Made by a program: the position numbers and the translations under genes. This document shows, piece by piece, positions 1-9,054 of a DNA stretch of 11,954 nucleotides. Source of the stretch: JBFGWM01 sp041588495 (lineage in GTDB: Bacteria > Pseudomonadota > Gammaproteobacteria > Pseudomonadales > JBFGWM01); the NCBI GenBank assembly GCA_041588495.1, contig JBFGWM010000066.1, positions 1-11,954 of the forward strand. The letters are read 5' to 3'. Each line of letters starts with the position of its first letter. Within the stretch, counting starts at the first letter, position 1. The notes below the pieces were generated by a model. It did no database searches and was not told the DNA's origin. It was given only the letters and a program-made list of their open reading frames with translations.

Positions 1-518
1 CCCAGGGGCACCAGCTTGAGCGCGGCCATCACCGTGTTCTCCAGCCAGGACCAGGCGTGGCCGAGTGCGGCATCACGAACCGGGATGTTCCAGGTCGTGG
101 CGGCGAAGGCGAACGCGGACAGTTGGGTGTGATCGTTTTCTTTCTCGAGCTGATCGCAGCCGGCGACCTGCAAGCCCTCCAGCAGGCGGGACAGCGCGCG
201 TCCGCGCACGCGCTCCTCCTCGCGCAACTCGGAGGTCTCCCGCAACGCGAGCAGCTGGCGGTTCCATTTTTGACGGGTTGCAGGATCCCCGTTCAGCCAG
301 CCCCTGTGCAGGCGCTGCAGGATCGGGATGTCCACCCGCGCGATGCCGTTGCCGAGCATCTCCCGGCACCAGGCCAGGGTATCGGTCTCATCCTTGACCC
401 AGCCCGCCTCGACCGCCCACTCCAGCCCCTGGGAATAGGCGAAGGCGCCCACCGGCAGCGAGGGGCTGACCAGTTGCAGCAGGCGCAGGCTGGCGTGAGG
501 GTCGGTTTCAGTCGCCAT
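1..518 (-). CDS. ureF: Urease accessory protein UreF (5' part, cut by window edge)
   Basis: UreF forms a complex with UreD on apo-urease and recruits the GTPase UreG, so that nickel and CO2 can be delivered to the active site in the cytoplasm. About 172 codons are visible from the ATG at 518; the family is usually 220-235 residues, so roughly the last quarter lies beyond base 1. The N-terminus carries the family signature LVSPSLPVGAFAYSQGLEW at about residues 16-34, and the last visible stretch contains WLENTVMAALKLVPLG, also typical of UreF. The ATG overlaps the end of ureE by 11 bases in another frame and has no strong ribosome site of its own, which suggests translational coupling. The next gene outside the window is probably ureG (inference from the usual ureEFG order). 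Confidence 0.95.
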   Translation of the reverse strand, partial: MATETDPHASLRLLQLVSPSLPVGAFAYSQGLEWAVEAGWVKDETDTLAWCREMLGNGIARVDIPILQRLHRGWLNGDPATRQKWNRQLLALRETSELREEERVRGRALSRLLEGLQVAGCDQLEKENDHTQLSAFAFAATTWNIPVRDAALGHAWSWLENTVMAALKLVPL

Positions 519-987
519 GGGCGTGCTCGTGTTCGTGATCATGGGAATGGCCGTGCCCGTGCCCGTGTGCGCCGTACGCACCGGCCTCGGGTTCGAAGGG
601 CGCCTGTTCGCAGCGGACCTCCACGCCCAGCTGACGGACCATCTCGTCGAGCACGTGGTCGTGGCGGTAGCGGACCCAACCGGAGCTGATCTGCAAGGGG
701 ACGTGACGGTTGCCGAGGTGATAACTGACCCGGGCCAGGGCCAGCGGGTCCGGGGTCGCCGCGGTGGAGACGCTCTCCTCGGCCGCCACCACGCGCACGC
801 CCGCGCCCTGTTCGTCCACGAGCACGTCACCACCCCGCGTCACGGTGCCACGCGGAAGAAAGATGCCGATATCCGCGCCGTTGTCGAGACGGGCGCGCAG
901 GCGGCTGCGCACCCGCTGCTCCCAGGACAGGGTGATCGTTTCCCCGCATTCCGATGCGGGGTTCCCGGTGGAGACGAGGCGGCGCAT
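508..987 (-). CDS. ureE: Urease nickel metallochaperone UreE with His-rich tail
   Basis: A 159-residue cytoplasmic chaperone that binds Ni(II) and hands it to the UreG/UreDF complex. The N-terminal peptide-binding domain covers about residues 1-75 and includes IGIFLPRGT. The metal-binding domain follows with YHLGNRHVPLQ (about 89-99) and the helix RYRHDHVLDEMVRQLG (about 106-121); the conserved interface histidine lies in RHDH. The last 20 residues alternate His with Gly, Ser, Asp, Glu and Ala (AHGHGHGHSHDHEHEHAHGD), a classic nickel-storage tail that many UreE proteins lack. The start ATG sits 2 bases after the ureC stop with no clear ribosome site, and the stop lies inside ureF, so it is translated as part of the coupled ureC-E-F set. 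Identification is secure. Confidence 0.96.
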   Translation of the reverse strand: MRRLVSTGNPASECGETITLSWEQRVRSRLRARLDNGADIGIFLPRGTVTRGGDVLVDEQGAGVRVVAAEESVSTAATPDPLALARVSYHLGNRHVPLQISSGWVRYRHDHVLDEMVRQLGVEVRCEQAPFEPEAGAYGAHGHGHGHSHDHEHEHAHGD

Positions 988-989
988 GC

Positions 990-2689
<1,700 letters not shown>

Positions 2690-2693
<4 letters not shown>

Positions 2694-3007
2694 GACTTGT
2701 TCTCCAGTGCGCCCATCACCTTGCCGTTGAAGCCGTAGATCTCGCGCTTGCCGGCGAGGGCGACCAGTTCCACGCTGCGCGTCTGCCCCGGTTCGAAGCG
2801 GACCGCGGTACCCGCGGCGATGTTCAGTCGAAACCCGCGCGCGGCATCGCGATCGAATTCCAGGCCGCTGTTGGTTTCAAAAAAGTGGTAGTGGGATCCG
2901 ACCTGCACCGGCCGGTCGCCGGTATTGGAGACCTCCAGGGTGATGGTCTCGCGTCCTGCATTGAGTTCGATGGGTTCGCCCTCGGCGACCAGTTCTCCGG
3001 GAATCAT
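2690..3007 (-). CDS. ureB: Urease beta subunit UreB
   Basis: A 105-residue structural subunit of urease that packs against UreA and UreC in the cytoplasmic trimer. The start MIPGEL is the usual UreB N-terminus. Family motifs are NTGDRPVQVGSHYHFFETN at about 29-47, GFRLNIAAGTAVRFEPGQ at 58-75 and GFNGKVMG at 92-99. The ATG at 3007 is preceded by GAGGAG, part of which overlaps the ureA stop codon (TGAGGAGCCGAGACATG), so the two genes are closely coupled; the frame stays open further upstream, but that stretch lies in ureA and does not resemble UreB. The stop overlaps the ureC start by 4 bases. UreA and UreB are separate genes here, as in most proteobacteria, rather than fused as in Helicobacter. 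Confidence 0.98.
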
Positions 3008-3018
3008 GTCTCGGCTCC

Positions 3019-3321
3019 TCAGGCGATGGGTTCGTGGACGGTGACCAGCTTCGTCCCGTCGGGGAACGTGGCCTCGACCTGGACCTCGGGGATCATTTCG
3101 GGAATCCCCTCCATGACATCGTCGCGTCCGAGCAGGGTGCGGCCGTGGTCCATCAGTTCCGACACGCTGCGACCCTCGCGGGCGCCTTCCAGGATGGCGG
3201 CGCTGATGTAGGCGATCGATTCCGGATAGTTGAGCTTGAGGCCGCGTGCCTTGCGCCGTTCGGCCAGCAGGGCGGCGGTGAAAAGCATCAGCTTGTCCTT
3301 CTCTCTCGGGCTCAATTCCAT
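3019..3321 (-). CDS. ureA: Urease gamma subunit UreA
   Basis: The 100-residue gamma subunit of urease, a small helical structural protein of the (UreABC)3 complex. The whole chain matches the family: MELSPREKDKLMLFTAALLAERR at the N-terminus, GLKLNYPESIAYISAAILEGAR in the middle, then VMEGIPEMIPEVQVEATFPDGTKLVTVHEPI at the end. The length is the standard 100 residues. The ATG at 3321 has GAGGA six bases upstream, in the 49-base gap after ureD. No promoter or hairpin was seen in that gap, so it is most simply read from the same message as the upstream genes. Eleven bases separate its stop from the ureB start. Confidence 0.98.
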   Translation of the reverse strand: MELSPREKDKLMLFTAALLAERRKARGLKLNYPESIAYISAAILEGAREGRSVSELMDHGRTLLGRDDVMEGIPEMIPEVQVEATFPDGTKLVTVHEPIA

Positions 3322-3370
3322 GATGAGACTTCCTCAAATGATGATTCGGTACGGACGTTACGCATGCACG

Positions 3371-4213
3371 TCAGGTTTTCCAGATGCGTGGCGGGCAGGG
3401 CGCACGGCCGGTGACCAGTGGACGCACGGCGGCCCAGATTTCGCGGAACAGGTTCTGCGCGATATCGCTGCGCGGGCCGAGGTAGCGCGCGACCAGCAGG
3501 CCGTCGACCAGGGTCATGGCGATGTCTGCCGCGTCGCCGATGCGGTCGCGGGCGGCTTCCAGGGTCTCCCGCGTCGCGGGCGTCGCCACGAGGGTTGCGT
3601 TGACCGGGTGACCCCGCAGGCCGCAGGTGGAGACCGCGAGATCCCGGTCGCCCCGGAGTGCGAGCTTTTCCAGCAGCAATGGTCGTCCGTCCCGGCAAAC
3701 CTGGAATTCCTGGCGGAACGTTCCGCGGGTAAAGCGTTCGCCACTGGCGGGCCGGCCGAAGCAGGCAGTTTCCCAGCCGATAAAGGCAGCGTCCGGATCC
3801 AGGTCGACGCGCGTGGTGATCGCGCCCTCGGCGCCGTCGAAAACAATGTTTTCCCGTGGCAGCCATTCCAGCACGCCGCCGTCGGCAACCGCGAATTTCT
3901 GCACCTGGTGCGAAACCGGGCCGAGGCTGCGATAGAACATGGTCGCGCCCGGCGTGGTGACCAGTGCGTGGGCCGATTTACCCACATCCAGGTCGGCCTC
4001 GAGACGGTCGCCACCCACCATGCCTCCCGGAGGGTGCAGGAGATACACGTGGCAGGGGTCGCCCTCCGGATGGAAGGTGCGCTGGATCAGCAGTGGGCCG
4101 CGTTGTTCGCGTTCCGCGACGATGGTGCGGCCGTCCCGTTCACGGAACTGCAGGCGGATCCGGCCCTGCCACCCGCGGACCGGGTCGGCACTGCGCGGCA
4201 GCGCGGCGGTCAT
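3371..4213 (-). CDS. ureD: Urease accessory protein UreD (UreH)
   Basis: UreD is the scaffold that binds apo-urease directly and, with UreF and UreG, forms the nickel-loading complex; structural work on the family shows a channel through UreD for nickel. The 280-residue product has the usual length and motifs: HPPGGMVGGDRLEADL at about 60-75, LVTTPGATMFYRS at 84-96, LEWLPRENIVFDGA at 115-128, and GWETACFGRPASGE at 146-159. The ATG at 4213 has GGAG eight bases upstream and follows the small HupE-like gene by only 15 bases. Placement of ureD ahead of ureABC is the common proteobacterial order. Cytoplasmic, no signal peptide seen. Confidence 0.96.
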   Translation of the reverse strand: MTAALPRSADPVRGWQGRIRLQFRERDGRTIVAEREQRGPLLIQRTFHPEGDPCHVYLLHPPGGMVGGDRLEADLDVGKSAHALVTTPGATMFYRSLGPVSHQVQKFAVADGGVLEWLPRENIVFDGAEGAITTRVDLDPDAAFIGWETACFGRPASGERFTRGTFRQEFQVCRDGRPLLLEKLALRGDRDLAVSTCGLRGHPVNATLVATPATRETLEAARDRIGDAADIAMTLVDGLLVARYLGPRSDIAQNLFREIWAAVRPLVTGRAPCPPRIWKT

Positions 4214-4228
4214 GGCGAAGGCTCCGCC

Positions 4229-4510
4229 TCAGCCCGCCGCCAGCACCGCAACGCCGAGGCCGGTCACGCTGCACAGGGCGGCAAGCGCCCGGTGGCCGCG
4301 CTTGCCGGTCGCCAGGATGGCAAGCGAAGCTGCGCCCAAAAGCAGGGCCGCGGGCACCAGCAGGTGGTCCATGCTGGCCACGGCATGCAGATAGCCGCCG
4401 AGCCCTTCGGCCAGGGGTGCGTGGCCGGGATGACTCCAGGCGAGCGCGGGTGCGCCCATGGAAACAATAAACGGCAGTGCACTTTCGCTGAGTCTCTTGA
4501 GCATTGTCAT
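4229..4510 (-). CDS. Short HupE/UreJ-like membrane protein (93 aa)
   Basis: A small membrane protein between urtE and ureD. What is seen: an N-terminal signal-like segment (residues 1-25, ending APALAW), a histidine motif HPGH at 27-30, LHAVASMDHLL at 41-51, and two hydrophobic helices at about 50-68 and 74-92. The HPGH...GYLH...DHLL pattern resembles the start of HupE/UreJ proteins, which are linked to nickel handling in hydrogenase and urease operons. However, those proteins are usually about 190 residues with six or more membrane spans, and this one ends after two. The ATG at 4510 is chosen because GGAGG lies 10 bases upstream; a second ATG at 4504 is possible, and the frame is open to 4573. 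It is followed 15 bases later by ureD, leaving no room for a lost C-terminal half. Nickel entry or delivery is an inference from context and motif. Confidence 0.75.
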   Translation of the reverse strand: MTMLKRLSESALPFIVSMGAPALAWSHPGHAPLAEGLGGYLHAVASMDHLLVPAALLLGAASLAILATGKRGHRALAALCSVTGLGVAVLAAG

Positions 4511-4551
4511 TTGGCCGGTTCCTCCGTTGCCGTTGCGGATCCGCGTGGTGC

Positions 4552-4569
4552 CCGGGACACTGTGCCCGG
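4552..4569 (-). other. Small GC hairpin just after urtE stop
   Basis: CCGGG (4552-4556) and CCCGG (4565-4569) form a 5-bp stem with an 8-base loop, directly after the urtE stop codon in the 59-base gap before the HupE-like gene. The 8-mer GTGCCCGG also occurs twice nearby, at 4548-4555 and 4562-4569. There is no T-run after the stem on the minus strand, so it is not a standard terminator. It may be a message-processing or pausing site, or simply chance in GC-rich DNA. Confidence 0.25.
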
Positions 4570-5265
4570 TCACACGGTCAGGTGCTGACGCACGAGTTGG
4601 TCGTCGAGTTGATCCATGTTGCCGCGGGCGACCCCGCGACCCTTGTCCATGATGCAGAATTCCTTGCCCACCCGGCGCGCAAAGGGCAGTTTCTGTTCAA
4701 CCAGCAGCACGGTGAGACCGAACTCCCGGTTGAGGCGCAGGATGATGTCGCCGATCTGGTGGACGATGTTGGGCTGGATGCCCTCGGTCGGTTCATCGAG
4801 GATCAGCAGCTTGGGGTCGATGGTGAGGGCGCGTCCGATCGCCAGTTGCTGTTGCTGGCCGCCAGACAGGTCGCCTCCGCGACGCTGCAGCATCTCGCCG
4901 AGTACGGGGAACAGTTCGAACACCAGGTCGGGCACCTTGCGTTGGCGGTCGCGCCGTGCGCCGAGCCCGATGCGCAGGTTTTCCTCGACCGTGAGCAGCG
5001 GGAAGATGTCCCGCCCCTGGGGCACGTAGCCGATGCCGCGTCGGGCGCGACCGTCGGCGGTTGCCGAGACCAGGTCCTCGCCTTCGAAAGAGATGCTGCC
5101 GGAACTGGCGGGCAGCAGGCCCATGATGCATTTCAGCAGCGTGGTCTTGCCGACGCCGTTGCGTCCCATCAGGCAGGTGCAGGTTCCCTCGGCGATCTCG
5201 AAGTCGAGGTCCCAGAGGGTGTGGGATTCGCCGTAGAACTGGTTGAGTCCGCTGACCGCGAGCAT
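4570..5265 (-). CDS. urtE: Urea ABC transporter ATP-binding protein UrtE
   Basis: One of the two ATPases of the UrtABCDE urea importer, of the branched-chain amino acid (LivF) type, on the cytoplasmic face of the membrane. The 231-residue product has Walker A GRNGVGKTT at 34-42, Q-loop VPQG around 81-84, ABC signature LSGGQQQQLAIGRAL at 133-147, Walker B LLILDEPTEG at 153-162, and LLVEQK near 187-192, where LivF-type proteins have Gln in place of the usual switch His. The UrtE-like start MLAVSGLNQFYGESH supports the ATG at 5265; the frame is open much further upstream, but that part lies within urtD and has no ABC similarity. The start follows the urtD stop after 2 bases. It is the last gene of the transporter set. 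Confidence 0.97.
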   Translation of the reverse strand: MLAVSGLNQFYGESHTLWDLDFEIAEGTCTCLMGRNGVGKTTLLKCIMGLLPASSGSISFEGEDLVSATADGRARRGIGYVPQGRDIFPLLTVEENLRIGLGARRDRQRKVPDLVFELFPVLGEMLQRRGGDLSGGQQQQLAIGRALTIDPKLLILDEPTEGIQPNIVHQIGDIILRLNREFGLTVLLVEQKLPFARRVGKEFCIMDKGRGVARGNMDQLDDQLVRQHLTV

Positions 5266-5267
5266 GC

Positions 5268-6106
<839 letters not shown>

Positions 6107-6107
<1 letters not shown>

Positions 6108-7198
6108 CAGCCCTGCGACTCCCGGTCCCGGCGGAACATCCCGACCACGCCCTTGGGCAGGAACAGGGTGGTGAGCACGAACAGCGCGCCCAGTGCGAAG
6201 AGCCAGGCGTCGGGCATGGCGCCGGTGAACCAGGTTTTGGCGTAATTCACCGAGATGGCGCCCGCCACCGCCCCGTACAGGGTGGCGCGGCCGCCCACTG
6301 CGACCCAGATGACCAGTTCAATGGAATTGAGCGGGGCAAACTCGCCCGGGTTGATGATGCCCACCTGGGGCACGTAGAGCGCGCCGGCGATGCCCGCGAG
6401 CACGGCGGACAGCACGAAGACCCACAGCTTGTAATGCTCGACCCGGTAGCCGAGGAATCGCGTGCGGTCTTCGGCGTCGCGTACCGCCACCACCACGCGA
6501 CCCAGTTTCGAGGTGACAATGAAACGGCAGGCCAGGTAGGCAAGTCCCAGGGTCACCGCTGAAACCAGGAACAGGCCGACGCGGGTGGCGTCAGACTGCA
6601 GGTTGAACCCCATGATGTCCTTGAAGTCGGTCAGCCCGTTGTTGCCGCCGAAGCCCATCTCGTTGCGGAAAAATGCCAGCATCAGGGCGAAGGTCAGGGC
6701 CTGGGTGATGATCGACAGGTACACGCCGGTCACCCGCGAACGGAAAGCCAGCCAGCCGAACACCAGGGCCAGCGCGCCCGGCACCAGGATCACCATCAGC
6801 GCGGCGAACCAGAACTGGTCGAATCCGTACCAGTACCAGGGCAGTTCCTGCCAGTTGAGGAACACCATGAAATCCGGCAGTTCGGGGTTGCCGTACACAC
6901 CGCGATCGCCGATCTGGCGCATCAGGTACATGCCCATGGCGTATCCGCCGAGGCCGAAGAAGGCGGCGTGCCCCAGGCTGAGAATGCCGCAGTACCCCCA
7001 GACGAGGTCCAGCGCCAGCGCCAGCAGGGCGAAGCTCAGGTACTTGCCGAGCAGGGTCACGGTATAGGTTGAAACATGCAGCACCGAGTCGGCCGGCACC
7101 AGCAGGTTGAGGACCGGGACCAGGACGGCGGCCAGCGCCAGCAGGCCCAGCAGCACCATGCCGCCACGATCATCGAGGAGAAGTCTGCGCATCAGCAT
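6107..7198 (-). CDS. urtC: Urea ABC transporter permease UrtC
   Basis: An inner-membrane permease of the LivM type that pairs with UrtB to form the urea channel. The 363-residue product has many hydrophobic spans, starting at about residues 14-35, and the family stretch GYCGILSLGHAAFFGLGGYAMG at 68-89. The C-terminal half contains WVAVGGRATLYGAVAGA, the cytoplasmic loop expected to contact the ATPases, and ends in a basic tail (FRRDRESQG). The ATG at 7198 is chosen because it lies 4 bases after the urtB stop with GGAG ten bases upstream; a second ATG at 7192 is nearly equivalent. The reading frame is open back to 7339, but that extension is Arg/Ser-rich and lies within urtB. Its stop overlaps the urtD start by one base. 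Confidence 0.96.
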
Positions 7199-7202
7199 GG
7201 GG

Positions 7203-8864
7203 TCAGTTCTCCGCCGCCCGGCCCTTCTGCGGGAACAGGCCGCGCGGGTACTTCTGGATGAACAGGATGATGAAAACCAGGACCAGGATCTTCGCGAGCA
7301 TCGCGCCGGCCCAGGGTTCGAGGAACTTGTTGGCGACACCGAGAGACAGGCCGCCCACCAGGGTGCCCCAGAGATTGCCGACCCCGCCGAACACCACGAC
7401 GATGAACGAGTCGATGATGTACGACTGGCCGAGATTGGGCCCGACGTTGGTCAGCTGGCTCAGGGCCACGCCGGCGACACCGGCAATCCCGCTGCCCAGC
7501 CCGAAGGTCATGGCGTCGACCCAGCCGGTGCGGATGCCCATGGCACGCGCCATGGTGCGGTTCTGGGACACCGCGCGCACCTGCAGGCCGAGGGAGGTCT
7601 TGCGCAGGATCAACATCAGCGCGAAGAACACCATCAGCGTGAAGATGACGATGTAGAGCCGGTTGTAGGTCAGCGCCAGCGCGCTGTTGATCTCCCAGGA
7701 CCCGCTCATCCATTCCGGGGTGGAAACCGCCCGGTTCAGCGGCGAGAAGATGCTGCGCACGGTCTGCTGCAGGATCAGGCTGATGCCGAAGGTTGCCAGC
7801 AGGGTTTCCAGCGGCCGCCCGTACAGGAAACGGATCACGCCACGCTCGATGGCCACGCCGGCAAGTCCGGATACCAGGAAAGCCGCGGGAATCGCCACGA
7901 ACAGGCTGAACTCGATATGGTTGGGCATCAGCAACTGCACCACGTAGGTGGTGTAGGCGCCAAGCATGATCAGTTCGCCGTGGGCCATGTTGATCACGCC
8001 CATGACCCCAAAAGTGATCGCCAGGCCGATGGCGGCGAGCACGAGCACGGATCCCAGGCTGATGCCGAAAAACAGTTTCTCGACGAACTCGAAGCGTTCC
8101 ACGCGGACCTCGATGTTGCGGAGCGTCTTCGCGGCAAGCTCGCGCACCTCATCATCGGGCTCAATGAATTCGCCTTCGTCATCCACGGCGAGTAGTGCGC
8201 CCAGTCGGGAACGTGCCTCGGGCGCCAGGCTGCCTTCCAGGTTACGGATCGCATCGAGACGCGTTGCGCGATCGTCACCCTCGAGATGCAGCAGGGAAAG
8301 CGCGGTGACCAGTGCCTCGCGGACACGCTCGTCGGTCTCACGTTCGATGCCCTCGATCAGCATCGGTTCGTTGTCGGCATCCGGGGTTTTCACCAGCTCA
8401 CGGGCCGCGGCCAGGCGAACGGACGCATCCTCGCTACCCAGTTCCAGCCGCGCGATCAGTGCGCGCAGTTCGCGGCGCAGGCGGTTGTTGACGCTGATGC
8501 GCCGTACCTCGCGCTTGCCGACCATACCGAGAGATTCCCCGGTCACCGCGTCGGCGATTGCAAGCGGCTCCGCGTCGCCGTTGAGAATGACGACGCGGCG
8601 GTCCTTCTTGCGGTAATAGAGTTGGCCTTCGAGCATGGCCGACAGCACGGGGATGGCCCGCGGGTGCCTGATTTCCTGGAAGGCCTGTACGGCGCGGCCC
8701 TTCTTGGTGAAATTACGGGCGTTGAGTGACTCGACGGCCGCTGCGAACGCGGCATCCTCGGTTTGCGGAGCGTCCGCCTGGGCCGGCGCCACGGTCAACA
8801 TGGCCAGGCAGGTCAGCAGGAGGACGATCTGGAAACGGAAGTGATTCGTCAGGGGGACAAACAT
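7203..8864 (-). CDS. urtB: Urea ABC transporter permease UrtB with N-terminal periplasmic extension
   Basis: The LivH-type permease of the urea importer. At 553 residues it is nearly twice as long as a plain LivH permease. Residues 1-30 look like a signal peptide (cleavage after AQA). About 31-260 form a soluble, charged, helical region with repeated leucine/alanine helices such as DASVRLAAARELV and DDEVRELAAKTL, resembling HEAT-type repeats. The permease begins near 263 with FGISLGSVLVLAAIGLAITFGVMGVINMAHGELIMLGAY and ends with the family stretch VVVFGGVGNLWGTLVGG. Similar extensions are known in many proteobacterial UrtB proteins; their role is not settled, and docking of UrtA is a guess. 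No strong ribosome site precedes the ATG at 8864, so the start is less certain than the rest. urtC follows 4 bases later. Confidence 0.95.
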   Translation of the reverse strand: MFVPLTNHFRFQIVLLLTCLAMLTVAPAQADAPQTEDAAFAAAVESLNARNFTKKGRAVQAFQEIRHPRAIPVLSAMLEGQLYYRKKDRRVVILNGDAEPLAIADAVTGESLGMVGKREVRRISVNNRLRRELRALIARLELGSEDASVRLAAARELVKTPDADNEPMLIEGIERETDERVREALVTALSLLHLEGDDRATRLDAIRNLEGSLAPEARSRLGALLAVDDEGEFIEPDDEVRELAAKTLRNIEVRVERFEFVEKLFFGISLGSVLVLAAIGLAITFGVMGVINMAHGELIMLGAYTTYVVQLLMPNHIEFSLFVAIPAAFLVSGLAGVAIERGVIRFLYGRPLETLLATFGISLILQQTVRSIFSPLNRAVSTPEWMSGSWEINSALALTYNRLYIVIFTLMVFFALMLILRKTSLGLQVRAVSQNRTMARAMGIRTGWVDAMTFGLGSGIAGVAGVALSQLTNVGPNLGQSYIIDSFIVVVFGGVGNLWGTLVGGLSLGVANKFLEPWAGAMLAKILVLVFIILFIQKYPRGLFPQKGRAAEN

Positions 8865-8884
8865 CTGGGAGCCAATGTCCTGGT

Positions 8885-8900
8885 TGCCCGGATGCGGGCA
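8885..8900 (-). other. Small hairpin in the urtB leader
   Basis: TGCCCG (8885-8890) pairs with CGGGCA (8895-8900) around a 4-base loop, 20 bases upstream of the urtB start. It could hinder or pace translation of urtB, whose ribosome site is weak. Six GC-rich pairs are also common by chance here. Confidence 0.3.
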
Positions 8901-8941
8901 GGTCGGTTGTATCCAAGGGGGCGTGTTTCGCGGTGCGCCGC

Positions 8942-8971
8942 ATCTTAACAGCGCCCGGCGGCGTTATCCAA
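8942..8971 (-). promoter_or_regulatory. Candidate internal sigma-70-like promoter ahead of urtB
   Basis: On the minus strand, TTGGAT (8971-8966) as -35 and TAAGAT (8947-8942) as -10 are separated by 18 bases. The -10 is preceded by TGT, giving an extended -10 (TGnTAAGAT). Matches to consensus are 3 of 6 for the -35 and 4 of 6 for the -10. Transcription would begin near 8935 and leave a leader of about 70 bases before urtB. The 8-mer TATCCAAG (plus strand) covering the -35 recurs at 8910-8917. It would give basal transport and urease expression independent of the sigma-54 promoter. Confidence 0.35.
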
Positions 8972-9016
8972 GCCTTGCCGTGGGCCCGGGCCGGTTCCCC
9001 GGCGGGCGGGGGCGGA

Positions 9017-9042
9017 GGCGGGCGCCCAGCCGGGCGCCCGCC
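9017..9042 (-). promoter_or_regulatory. Strong GC hairpin after urtA (attenuator or 3'-end stabiliser)
   Basis: GGCGGGCGCCC (9017-9027) and GGGCGCCCGCC (9032-9042) make a perfect 11-bp stem with a 4-base loop, 12 bases after the urtA stop. No T-run follows on the minus strand, so read-through is expected; on the plus strand the stem is followed by GTTTT. In operons for binding-protein transporters, such hairpins after the binding-protein gene are known to protect its mRNA and lower expression of the permease genes. That role is inferred here from position. Confidence 0.6.
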
Positions 9043-9054
9043 GTTTTCCCGGTG

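Noticed and set aside
4211..4231. A frameshift that would join the HupE-like gene to a lost C-terminal half
   Set aside because: Only 15 bases separate its stop from the ureD ATG, and they hold the ureD ribosome site; no HupE-like sequence follows in any frame.
3230..4588. A 452-codon plus-strand open frame spanning ureA, ureD and the HupE-like gene
   Set aside because: It crosses three well-supported minus-strand genes and has no recognisable domain or ribosome site.
7107..8195. A 362-codon plus-strand open frame rich in His, Asp and Gln opposite urtB/urtC
   Set aside because: The composition is that expected when membrane-protein codons are read in reverse complement; no motif.
9017..9042. 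The urtA-urtB hairpin as a full intrinsic terminator
   Set aside because: No T-run follows on the minus strand, and urtBCDE belongs functionally with urtA; partial attenuation or message stabilisation is likelier.
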